Assembly: GCA_030765685.1 (NCBI GenBank)
Contig: JAVCCB010000089.1
Coordinates: 1 to 32,752 of the forward strand
DNA from: Candidatus Tantalella remota
Lineage (GTDB): Bacteria; Omnitrophota; Gorgyraeia; Tantalellales; Tantalellaceae
Reading direction: 5' to 3'
DNA: 32,752 nt
The position numbers and the translations under genes were made by a program. The first letter of the stretch is position 1. Every line of letters begins with the position of its first letter. The notes beneath the pieces are model-generated. The model searched no databases. It worked only from the letters and a program-made list of their open reading frames with translations, and was not told the origin of the DNA. Shown here in pieces: positions 23,623-31,472 of this stretch.

Positions 23623-24318
23623 TTAAATACTGACCTCGTCCGCTGCCGCCATAGTTGCAAGCTCGCCATCCTTCATGTGATACTCTTTATGAAAAAAATC
23701 CTTCTCAACTCCCTGATGAGACACCAGTATCACGCTCATATTGTTCTTTTCACTGATATCCTTAACGAGAGCGTATATCTGGCCGCTCATATCCGAATCC
23801 AGATTACCCGTCGGTTCATCGCAAAAAAGAACTTCCGGCGAATTTATAAGTGCTCTGGCTATTGCCGTCCTTTGTGACTCCCCGCCCGAAAGCTGTGAGG
23901 GCCTGTGCGTCAGGCGAGCGTCCATATGTACCGTATTCAAAAGCTCCAGGGCTCTTTTCTTCAGCTTCCTGCGACGTTCACCGCCCTTCATCCTCCCGGG
24001 CAGCATAACGTTCTCGAGAACCGTGAGCTCCGGCAGAAGATGATAGAACTGAAAAATAAACCCGAAAGACCGGTTCCTCACCCTGCTTCTCTTTACGTCA
24101 GACAACCTGTATATATTCCTTTCCCCGAAAGTCACCGTTCCGCCCGTAGGCCGGTTTAAACCGCTCAGGACCTGGAGAAGGGTGGATTTCCCGGCGCCTG
24201 ACGGTCCGTGAATATATATCCTTTCCCCCTTTTCCACGGTAAGAGCCGCGCCCTTTACCGCGTGAACAGGTTTTGATCCCTGCTTAAAAGTTTTATCTAT
24301 GTTCTCCGCTATTAACAT
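23623..24318 (-). CDS. lolD: Lipoprotein-releasing ABC transporter ATPase LolD
   Basis: This 231-residue ATPase drives release of outer-membrane lipoproteins from the inner membrane, together with the permease encoded just upstream. Motifs are GPSGAGKST (Walker A), FGFIFQFYHLLPELTVLENV (Q-loop region of the LolD/MacB group), LSGGESQRTAIARAL (signature), LFCDEPTGNLD (Walker B) and VSHQ (switch His). The gap to lolC is 15 bases, with GAAGG as ribosome site. The general LolD/MacB/FtsE group is hard to split by motif, but the lolC neighbour decides it. Confidence 0.92.
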   Translation of the reverse strand: MLIAENIDKTFKQGSKPVHAVKGAALTVEKGERIYIHGPSGAGKSTLLQVLSGLNRPTGGTVTFGERNIYRLSDVKRSRVRNRSFGFIFQFYHLLPELTVLENVMLPGRMKGGERRRKLKKRALELLNTVHMDARLTHRPSQLSGGESQRTAIARALINSPEVLFCDEPTGNLDSDMSGQIYALVKDISEKNNMSVILVSHQGVEKDFFHKEYHMKDGELATMAAADEVSI

Positions 24319-24333
24319 GCTTTTTAAAACCTT

Positions 24334-25548
24334 CTATTCGTATCTGATAGCCTCTACCGGATCCAGTCGCGACGCTTTCCATGCCGGATAAATGCCCGCG
24401 ACTACCGTAAGGATCATCGCCACGGAAATAATAAGGGTCACATCCGGACGGCTTACCACAACCGGTATTTCCGTAAAATAGTACACGTCGCTGGGAAACA
24501 CGGTGACACCGGTAAAACGCTCTATCAGATCCGCCACATCGTTGACCCGCCTTGCTATGTATACGCCGGAAAACCCGCCGGCCAGAATACCCAGTAACCC
24601 TATCATCGTTCCCTCGAAAAGGAATATCAATCTCACTCCCCAGGCGCTTGCTCCTATCGCTTTAAGTATTCCGATATCCCTGGTCTTTTCCATGACCATC
24701 ATTATGAGTGAACTCGATATATTAAAACATGCCACCATCACTATAAGCGCCAGTATTATGAACATCATCTTCTTTTCAAGAGCCAGGGCCGCTACCAAAT
24801 TGCGGTCAAGGTCCATCCAGCTCTTTACCAAATACGGGTAACCCAGCGTATGCTGCAGCTTGTCCCGTATAACCGTAACATTCATCTCATCATTCACCTT
24901 GAGGCCTATTCCGGAGACCCTGCTTCCTTTCATCCGGAAAAGTTCCCTCGCCGTATCAAGCCCCACTACCCCGATATTGGAATCGTAATCATATCTGCCG
25001 GAAGTGAAAGTCCCAATGACTTTGAGCTTCTCCTTTTCCATATCGAAAGCCGAATACGGCAGCAGTATCTCCACCATATCTCCAACGATGATACCCTCGT
25101 TCTTCATAAGCTCGCTGCCCAGGATGATCGTCTTACCCTGAAGTCTCTCCCCGTCCCCACCCGAGTATGTAAGGACCTGTGAGACTTCCGATTCCTTATC
25201 AGGGTCTATTCCCTTAAGAAGTATTCCGGTAGCAATATCATCTTTCCTGAGTATTGCCTGTCCGGTTATGAACGCCGAAGCGCTTTCGACTTCCGGCAGG
25301 GATTCAAAATAACCCGTCAGCTCACGTGGATCGCTTATTCCTCCTTCACGCATCACTATAGCGTGCGCGTAGGTGCCAATGATCTTTTTCCTGACTTCAA
25401 GGTCGAACCCGTTCATCACCGACATCACTATTATCAAAGAAGCCACCCCAAGCGCCACTCCGAGAACAGATATCGCGCTTATAAGCGAGATCATTCCCTC
25501 TTTACGTTTGGAAAGAAAATATTTTATACTTAAAGAAAAACTCCACAT
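24334..25548 (-). CDS. lolC: Lipoprotein-releasing ABC transporter permease (LolC/LolE family)
   Basis: This 404-residue permease has one N-terminal helix (about 17-45), a large periplasmic MacB-type core domain and three C-terminal helices. The N-terminus FSLSIKYFLSKRKEGMISLIS and the segment MVMEKTRDIGILKAIGAS are typical of LolC/LolE. The end, YPAWKASRLDPVEAIRYE, is the family signature. A single permease gene next to lolD suggests a homodimeric LolF-like arrangement instead of LolC plus LolE. The ATG at 25548 has no ribosome binding site: the gap to lysS is filled by a heptad array, so initiation may rely on coupling. Confidence 0.94.
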   Translation of the reverse strand: MWSFSLSIKYFLSKRKEGMISLISAISVLGVALGVASLIIVMSVMNGFDLEVRKKIIGTYAHAIVMREGGISDPRELTGYFESLPEVESASAFITGQAILRKDDIATGILLKGIDPDKESEVSQVLTYSGGDGERLQGKTIILGSELMKNEGIIVGDMVEILLPYSAFDMEKEKLKVIGTFTSGRYDYDSNIGVVGLDTARELFRMKGSRVSGIGLKVNDEMNVTVIRDKLQHTLGYPYLVKSWMDLDRNLVAALALEKKMMFIILALIVMVACFNISSSLIMMVMEKTRDIGILKAIGASAWGVRLIFLFEGTMIGLLGILAGGFSGVYIARRVNDVADLIERFTGVTVFPSDVYYFTEIPVVVSRPDVTLIISVAMILTVVAGIYPAWKASRLDPVEAIRYE

Positions 25549-25552
25549 ATAT

Positions 25553-25619
25553 TAGTCGCTAGTCGTTAGTCTCTAGTCACTAGTACTGTTCACCGTTCAC
25601 TGTTTACTATTCACTGTTG
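25553..25619. repeat. TAGTCNC to GTTCACT heptad array between lysS and lolC
   Basis: Nine units in unbroken 7-nt phase cover 25553-25615: four TAGTCNN units, TAGTACT, then GTTCACC, GTTCACT, GTTTACT and ATTCACT. The next seven bases, GTTGTTA, contain the lysS stop codon (25620-25622). The left end is four bases from the lolC start codon. Confidence 0.92.
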
Positions 25620-27050
25620 TTATTCCGGTCTCATATGCGGGAAAAGTACGACCTCCCGAATACTTGCCGAATCCGTAAATATCATCGCCAGCCTGTCAAT
25701 GCCTATGCCAAGTCCTCCCGCAGGCGGCATTCCGTATTCAAGCGCCCTGACAAAATCGTCATCGACCATCGCGTCCGGATCAGCCTTGGCCTGTTCTTCA
25801 AACCTTTCGCGCTGGTCTATAGGATCGTTAAGCTCAGAATAAGCGTTAGCTATCTCCATCCCGCCCATATAAAGCTCAAACCTGTCCACCAGCCCCGGAG
25901 CATCCTTCTTCTCTTTTGCCAGGGGGCTGAGTTCCTTGAACATATCCACTACAAAAACAGGATGTGTCTCGGTCTCCGGCTCGACAAGTTCTCCGACTAT
26001 ATTTATTATCTGCGTCTTACTTACTTTATCTCCCTCTATCTCGATGTCTTTCGCTTTGAGCTTCTTGACCCATTCTTCCAGAGGGTCCTGCACCCTTATG
26101 CCGAAATTGCTTTCCATAAGTTCGGCAAAGGATACCCTCTTCCATTTTGTCAGGTCGACTTCTCTGCCCTGGTACTGGAATTTCTCCGTCCCGAGTAAAG
26201 TCTTCGCGGCCGAACGTATAAGTTCTTCCGTTATCCTCATCATACCGTCACAGTCAGAATACGCCTCATACACTTCCATCATGGTAAACTCAGGGTTATG
26301 CCGTGTGGATATACCCTCGTTACGGAACGACCGGTTGATCTCGAAAACTTTCTCAAATCCTCCTACCAGAAGTTTTTTCAGGTATATCTCCGGCGCTATC
26401 CTCAGGTACAAGTCCATATCAAGAGCTTCATGATGTGTTTTGAAAGGCTTGCCTGCCGCGCCGCCGGGTATCGGATGCATCATCGGGGTTTCCACTTCGA
26501 AAAACCCTTTGTCTATAAGACTTTCCCGTATATGCTGGACCAGCTTGATCCTGGTCTTAAACTTCTCCATCGCCTCGTCATTGACGATAAGGTCCACGTA
26601 TCGCTGCCTGTACCTTGTCTCCACATCTTTCAGGCCGTGCCATTTCTCCGGCAGTGGAAGGAGCGATTTGGAGAGCACCTTGAACTCGGCTACCTGTATG
26701 GTATCTTCACCGGTCCTGGTTTTAAAGATCTTCCCGTCAACGCCGATTATATCCCCTATATCCAGAGCCTTATAGGTTTCAAACGCTTCGTCCCCTACAA
26801 CATTCTTCCTGACATATACCTGCATACGGCCCGAGAAATCCTTAATGTCCAGAAACGCGCTTTTTCCATGCTCTCTTCTGGCCATTATCCTGCCGGCTAT
26901 CCTGCACTTACGCCCTTCAGCCGGATCTTCCTTCACGGATCCTATGCTCTCTATGTCGGTAAAATGTTCTCCGAACGGATCAATACCTGTTTCCCGAAGT
27001 TTCTCAAGGTTCTTGTATCTCTGCTCAATAAGCTCGTTTTTCTCTTCCAT
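25620..27050 (-). CDS. lysS: Lysyl-tRNA synthetase (class II)
   Basis: LysS charges tRNA-Lys. The start is taken at the ATG at 27050 (a GTG sits directly before it). An N-terminal OB-fold anticodon domain covers about 50-145. The class II catalytic core follows with RYRQRYVDLI, motif 2 FEINRSFRNEGISTRHNPEFT and motif 3 GGLGIGIDRLAMIF. It ends at FPHMRPE, the normal C-terminus, with 476 residues in all. A consensus promoter lies about 150 bases upstream, so it is probably the first gene of the long operon. Bacillus also has lysS just before the mcsA-mcsB-clpC region. Confidence 0.97.
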   Translation of the reverse strand: MEEKNELIEQRYKNLEKLRETGIDPFGEHFTDIESIGSVKEDPAEGRKCRIAGRIMARREHGKSAFLDIKDFSGRMQVYVRKNVVGDEAFETYKALDIGDIIGVDGKIFKTRTGEDTIQVAEFKVLSKSLLPLPEKWHGLKDVETRYRQRYVDLIVNDEAMEKFKTRIKLVQHIRESLIDKGFFEVETPMMHPIPGGAAGKPFKTHHEALDMDLYLRIAPEIYLKKLLVGGFEKVFEINRSFRNEGISTRHNPEFTMMEVYEAYSDCDGMMRITEELIRSAAKTLLGTEKFQYQGREVDLTKWKRVSFAELMESNFGIRVQDPLEEWVKKLKAKDIEIEGDKVSKTQIINIVGELVEPETETHPVFVVDMFKELSPLAKEKKDAPGLVDRFELYMGGMEIANAYSELNDPIDQRERFEEQAKADPDAMVDDDFVRALEYGMPPAGGLGIGIDRLAMIFTDSASIREVVLFPHMRPE

Positions 27051-27194
27051 CACACACCCTTTTTAGTAAATTGCTTTAAAATTTGCCTGCAAGAAAACAC
27101 TGAAAAAGACACTCTCCTGCCCTTTTCCTATACCTCTGCCTGTATACTGCGCCCTTATATATACATAGAAATATAATTCTATAGATATTATTAC
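27051..27194 (-). other. Untranslated leader of lysS
   Basis: About 144 bases lie between the expected transcription start (near 27194) and the lysS ATG. The leader is AU-rich and includes AATTATATTTCTATGTATAT. I see no T-box motif, strong terminator-antiterminator pair or known riboswitch. AAGGG before the start serves as ribosome site. Confidence 0.5.
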
Positions 27195-27200
27195 CACAAA

Positions 27201-27229
27201 ATTATAACGGTATTATGAGAGTATGTCAA
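27201..27229 (-). promoter_or_regulatory. Consensus sigma-70 promoter upstream of lysS
   Basis: On the minus strand TTGACA (27229-27224) is followed by a 17-base spacer and TATAAT (27206-27201). Both hexamers match the housekeeping consensus exactly and the spacing is optimal. It points at lysS and the genes after it. Confidence 0.88.
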
Positions 27230-27262
27230 TGTAATTAAGCGTGAAGAGAGAAATACCCATGT

Positions 27263-27304
27263 TTTATATAGGTTTGTGTATGTTTAGGTGGGTTTATATA
27301 GGTT
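27263..27304. repeat. Direct repeat TTTATATAGGTT, two copies
   Basis: Identical 12-base copies at 27263-27274 and 27293-27304 have starts 30 bases apart, between ligA's end and the lysS promoter. They could be a protein-binding pair; nothing else supports that. Confidence 0.55.
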
Positions 27305-27320
27305 GCTTTTGACAGGCCTT

Positions 27321-29312
27321 CTATCCGACCAGGTTTCTGAACTCTTCCTCGGTAATTATCTTTATGCCCTTCTTTCTGGCGTCCTCCAGCTTAGACCCCG
27401 CTTTTTCCCCTGCCACGACCAGATCCGTCGACGCGCTTACGCTTGAGGAGGCTTCCCCGCCTTCGGCTTCCACTATTTTTTTTGCCTGAGAGCGTGTGAC
27501 GGTCTGGAGAGATCCGGTGAATACCACTTTTTTCCCTGCCAGTTTTCCTTCTGTGGATATTACCTGCGGCAGTATGCTGACACCGTTATTCCTAAGCTTG
27601 TCGATCTCTTCGATGTTCTTCTTCCCGGAGAAGAAAGAAACAATGCCCTCGGCTATCTCAGGACCTATTTCATTCAAACTAAGAAGATCCTCTTTTGATG
27701 AAGACATCAGGTTTTCCAGGGTGCCGAACCTCTCTGCCAGGACACGGGAGATATGCTTCCCGACATTCTTTATCCCCATCCCGTAAACGAACCTGTCCAG
27801 CGTCACATTTTTCGCTTTCCCTATGGCTTGCAGGACATTATCAGTTTTCTTTTCTTTCCATCCTTCCAGCTCGAGAAGATCTTCCCTTTTGAGCGTGTAA
27901 ATATCCGATATACTTTTTATCAGTCCTTTGTCGTAGAGAAGGTCGACCGTCTTATCTGAAAATCCGTCTATGTCTACAGCCCCCTTGGACGCGTAATGAG
28001 CCATGGCCTCCTTAAGCTGCGCGGGACATCCTAACCCCGCGGGACACCGGTAAAACACGTCTTCGACTTCTACCCGGCTTCCGCAGCTGGGACATTCTTT
28101 CGGCATGTGAAATGCTGTTTCTTTTCCCGTCCGCTTCTCTTTGATAGCTTCGGTTATATACGGTATGACGTCACCGGCCCTTTCGACTTTAACATGATCG
28201 CCTATCCGAACGTCCAGTTCTTTGATCTGATCCATATTGTGCAGCGTCGCTCTCGAGACCGTAACGCCCCCCACCTCGACCGGCTGCAAAAGAGCCACGG
28301 GTGTCAAGACACCGGTACGTCCCACCTGCACGACAATATTCTCTACGCGCGTGATCTCTTTTCTGGCTTTGAACTTATACGCCACGGCCCACTTAGGGTT
28401 CGTAGTCCTCATACCGAGTTCATCCTGCAAAGAAACATCATTAACTTTAATAACTATTCCATCGATCTCATAATCAAGATCATTTCGTTCCTCTTCCATC
28501 TTATGATGATACGCTATCGCGCCTGCGATATTACGGCAATGTTTTACGCCGGGTGAGGTCTGGAAACCCAGGTCTTTCAGGGACCGCAGCGCTTCTTCCT
28601 GGGTAACGGGCATCTTTGTAGAGATATCAAGTATGCGGTAACAATATACCCTTAGTTTCCTTTCGGCGGTTATACGGTAATCAAGCTGGCGCATTGAACC
28701 GGCGGCAACATTTCTGGGATTCGCGAAAGGCTCCTTACCGTCGGCGAGCTGGCGTTTGTTCAGCTGTTGAAAATCCTTAATATGCATCATGACCTCGCCG
28801 CGCACAGCAAGGCGCTCCGGTACGTTTTTACCTTTCAATATAGCGGGGATATTCGGGATGGTCTTAAGGTTCAGCGTAACATCTTCCCCCGTAGTACCGT
28901 CGCCGCGCGTCGACCCCCGGAGAAACTTGCCTTCCTCATATACAAGCTCTATGCTGATACCGTCAAGTTTCGGCTCGCATATGTAGTTGATATCTTTTTC
29001 GGTTTCTTTCCGGCAGGTCTTATCAAAACGTTCCGCGCCGTCAGAGTCGTTGACGCTCTCGAGACTGAGTAACGGAGCGACATGCTTTACCTTCACGAAC
29101 TTGTCGGGGATAGGCGCTCCCACCGCCTGAGTCGGGGAATCCGGCGAGGCGTACTCTGGATGTTCCTTCTCAAGAGCCCGGAGCTCTTGTATCATAGCGT
29201 CATACTTCGCGTCAGAGATCTCTTCGGCACCTTCGGTGTAATAAAGCTTATTATGCCGCCTTATCTCTTTTCTAAGCTCTTCTATCTTGGTTTTTATGCT
29301 TTTTTTGTTCAT
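27321..29312 (-). CDS. ligA: NAD-dependent DNA ligase LigA
   Basis: LigA seals nicks in DNA using NAD. Starting at the ATG at 29312 the protein has 663 residues and the nucleotidyl lysine falls at Lys115 (EPKLDGIS), the same number as in E. coli LigA. An ATG at 29351 would add 13 residues translated from a dispersed repeat and is rejected. Domains in order are Ia/NTase, OB fold, the four-cysteine zinc finger (CPSCGSRVEVED to CPAGLGCPAQ), helix-hairpin-helix repeats and a C-terminal BRCT domain (GKKVVFTGSLQTVTRSQAKK). No clear ribosome site is visible before the chosen ATG. It lies between polX and the lysS promoter. Confidence 0.96.
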   Translation of the reverse strand: MNKKSIKTKIEELRKEIRRHNKLYYTEGAEEISDAKYDAMIQELRALEKEHPEYASPDSPTQAVGAPIPDKFVKVKHVAPLLSLESVNDSDGAERFDKTCRKETEKDINYICEPKLDGISIELVYEEGKFLRGSTRGDGTTGEDVTLNLKTIPNIPAILKGKNVPERLAVRGEVMMHIKDFQQLNKRQLADGKEPFANPRNVAAGSMRQLDYRITAERKLRVYCYRILDISTKMPVTQEEALRSLKDLGFQTSPGVKHCRNIAGAIAYHHKMEEERNDLDYEIDGIVIKVNDVSLQDELGMRTTNPKWAVAYKFKARKEITRVENIVVQVGRTGVLTPVALLQPVEVGGVTVSRATLHNMDQIKELDVRIGDHVKVERAGDVIPYITEAIKEKRTGKETAFHMPKECPSCGSRVEVEDVFYRCPAGLGCPAQLKEAMAHYASKGAVDIDGFSDKTVDLLYDKGLIKSISDIYTLKREDLLELEGWKEKKTDNVLQAIGKAKNVTLDRFVYGMGIKNVGKHISRVLAERFGTLENLMSSSKEDLLSLNEIGPEIAEGIVSFFSGKKNIEEIDKLRNNGVSILPQVISTEGKLAGKKVVFTGSLQTVTRSQAKKIVEAEGGEASSSVSASTDLVVAGEKAGSKLEDARKKGIKIITEEEFRNLVG

Positions 29313-29339
29313 GTTTATTTTATTAATATTTGTTCGTCC

Positions 29340-29463
29340 AAAATCCGTCATCCCCGCAAGCGCCCTAGAGACAAAGGTTCCCGAGAAAGTGCCGAATGCC
29401 CAAGAGCTTCAGCTTCTTAGCGGATATAAAAAAATCGTCATCCCCGCGTAAGCGGGGACCCCA
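29340..29463. repeat. Composite palindromic dispersed repeat, copy 3 (degenerate)
   Basis: Pieces of the element at 3558-3730 recur in order: GTCATCCCCG, GACAAAGGTTCCCGAG, AGTGCCGAATGCC, AGAGCTTCAGCTTCTTAGCG. A second hairpin, TCATCCCCGCGTAAGCGGGG, is followed by CCATAAAAATAT. It lies upstream of ligA; a spurious ATG in it extends the ligA frame. Confidence 0.75.
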
Positions 29464-29634
29464 TAAAAATATATCCCAATATCCTAGTCCCCGATACTCG
29501 GTACTATTCTCCATTCCCTATTCCCTAGTCCCTGATATCCAAATATCCTGATATCCTAGTCCCTGATCCCCTGATATCCTGATAACCTAGTCCCTGATAT
29601 CCCTATACTCGGTACCCGATACCCGGTACTGTTA
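29464..29634. repeat. GATATCC octad and CGGTACC heptad array downstream of polX
   Basis: Repeated CTGATATCC, TAGTCCC, ATTCCCT and TGATCCCC units pass into the exactly phased 7-base units CTATACT, CGGTACC, CGATACC and CGGTACT (29603-29630). The next heptad, GTTACTA, contains the polX stop codon (29635-29637). No gene is present. Confidence 0.88.
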
Positions 29635-31371
29635 CTACGCCCTCTTCAGTGCTTTAACCATCTTATCAAAACTGTACGTATTAAGCACATCTTTTCTGCT
29701 TACCCAACCGCGCCTGGCCGTTATCACACCGTATTTCATATAATCAAGCTGCTCCACTTCATGCGAATCGGTACCTATGACTACTTTAGCGCCCAACTCC
29801 AGGGCGCGACGGCAGTTGGCGGCATTAAGGTCTATCCTTTCACCATGCGTGTTCACCTCGAGAAAAACACCGTTCTCCGCAGCCTTTTTAAATACCCTGT
29901 CAAAATCCAGGCTGATAGGTTTGCGGGTAGTAATAAGCCTGCCGCTGGGATGGGCCAGGATATTGACGTATTTATTGTCCAGTGCGTTAAGTATGCGCCT
30001 GGTCTGTGTCTCCAGATCCAGGGAAAAACGTGAATGCACAGCAGCTATCACAATATCCATTTCCTTAAGTACGCTGTCCGAAAAATCCAGTTTACCTTCG
30101 TCGAGTATATCCACCTCGACACCCATAAGTATTTCGATACCTTTTGTCTTCTGGTTGAGCTTCCGCACCCTTTCGGTATGTTTAAGTATCCTTTTATCAT
30201 CCATGCCATTGGCGATCTTTACGTGCTTGGAATGATCGGTTATCGCGATATATTTGTAACCTTTCCGGATGGCGGCTTCCACTGATTCCTGCACGGTGGC
30301 TCTGCCGTCAGTTTCCGTGGAATGAATATGCAGGTCGCCTTTTATGTCCTTTAGCTGTACCAGGTCTTGCGGCAAGGTCCCGTCCCGGGCCGCTTCGACT
30401 TCTCCGTTATCTTCCCGAAGCTCCGGCGGCACCCACTCCATATCTAGTTTTTTATATACGTCCTGTTCCGTTTTGCCGGCTATCTTTCTTTCTTTTCCGG
30501 TCTTACCTATTAAGAACACACCGTACTCATTCACCTTGTAACCCTTATTTTTAGCGAGTTTTCGGATCTTGATGTTGTGCTGCTGCGACCCGGTAAAATA
30601 CACCAGCGCCGCTCCGAAAGAGGCATCATCCACCACTCTGAGGTCCACCTGATGTCCCGCCTTAAGCAAAACGCTCGACTTTGTCGGCCCTTGGGCTATA
30701 ACCGAATCCACTCCGAAATAGCCGACAAAATATTCCATAGCTTTCTCCGCGTCCTTCGCGGTGGTAAGTATGTCAAGGTCCCCTACAGTCTCCCTGCCTC
30801 GCCTGAGGCTGCCCGCTTTTTCTATTTTTTTAAAATTTCCCGACTCTTTCAGATATGCCACTATCTCATCGGCATACTCATCGGCTTCCTGCAGAAGCAT
30901 CCTACCCTGTTTTTTTCTAAAATATTCTATAGCTTCAAGAAGTTTCTCCTCGGTCCTGGCCCCCATACCTTCTATATCGGCGAGTTTCCCCTTCATACAC
31001 GCTTTTTCCAAAGCGTCGATGTTCTCTATTCCCAGTTCGTCCCGGAGCTTCTTTATTTTTTTAGGACCCAGCCCGCCGAGGTTAAGCATTTCCAGAAATC
31101 CGGGAGAAAATTCCTTCATCAGGTCATCGTAATACCCCAGCTCTCCGGTCCCTACCATCTCTATTATCTTTGATTTTAAGTCTTTCCCGATGCCCGGAAT
31201 ATTATCGAGCAAGGAAGGATCTTCCTCGTGTATATCCTTGAGCGGGCGAGCGAGAGCCATGATGTTCTGGGCGGCGTTCCTGTAAGCCCGCACCCTAAAC
31301 ACGTTCTCGTTCTTTATCTCGAGCATATCCGCTATACGCAGAAATATATTCGCAATATCTTTGTTATCCAT
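29635..31371 (-). CDS. polX: Bacterial DNA polymerase X with PHP domain
   Basis: PolX is a gap-filling repair polymerase whose PHP domain has 3'-5' exonuclease and AP-endonuclease activity in characterised bacteria. The 578-residue length is normal. N-terminal helix-hairpin-helix units include NIPGIGKDL (about 57-65) and GLGPKKIKKL. The polymerase core has GSLRRGRETVGDLDIL with Asp198 and Asp200, plus Asp243 in QVDLRV. The PHP domain starts with GDLHIHSTETDG (near 341). It continues with AITDHS, GVEVDIL, AHPSGR and a final GTDSHEVEQLDYMKYG. The ATG at 31371 is the only good start. It is divergent from the deacetylase gene. Confidence 0.95.
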   Translation of the reverse strand: MDNKDIANIFLRIADMLEIKNENVFRVRAYRNAAQNIMALARPLKDIHEEDPSLLDNIPGIGKDLKSKIIEMVGTGELGYYDDLMKEFSPGFLEMLNLGGLGPKKIKKLRDELGIENIDALEKACMKGKLADIEGMGARTEEKLLEAIEYFRKKQGRMLLQEADEYADEIVAYLKESGNFKKIEKAGSLRRGRETVGDLDILTTAKDAEKAMEYFVGYFGVDSVIAQGPTKSSVLLKAGHQVDLRVVDDASFGAALVYFTGSQQHNIKIRKLAKNKGYKVNEYGVFLIGKTGKERKIAGKTEQDVYKKLDMEWVPPELREDNGEVEAARDGTLPQDLVQLKDIKGDLHIHSTETDGRATVQESVEAAIRKGYKYIAITDHSKHVKIANGMDDKRILKHTERVRKLNQKTKGIEILMGVEVDILDEGKLDFSDSVLKEMDIVIAAVHSRFSLDLETQTRRILNALDNKYVNILAHPSGRLITTRKPISLDFDRVFKKAAENGVFLEVNTHGERIDLNAANCRRALELGAKVVIGTDSHEVEQLDYMKYGVITARRGWVSRKDVLNTYSFDKMVKALKRA

Positions 31372-31472
31372 AATGGCACGAATTTAGTTGTTTATATATA
31401 AATGAAGGCGCTGTAAAATATATGTTATAGAAGAACCTTCAAAGCGTAAAGCAAAAAGTACACTTATTTCTT
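31372..31472. promoter_or_regulatory. Divergent promoter region between polX and the deacetylase gene
   Basis: This AT-rich 101-base gap must hold promoters for both directions. It contains the perfect palindrome TTTATATATAAA (31391-31402). On the minus strand TTGCTT and TATAAC lie 19 bases apart, a weak candidate for polX. I could not choose a plus-strand promoter. Confidence 0.4.

Noticed and set aside
27051-27194. T-box or riboswitch in the lysS leader
   Set aside because: No T-box sequence, specifier hairpin or terminator was visible, and the leader is short for a T-box.
29313-29351. Longer ligA start at 29351
   Set aside because: The extra 13 codons come from a dispersed repeat, and the shorter form puts the catalytic lysine at the usual position 115.
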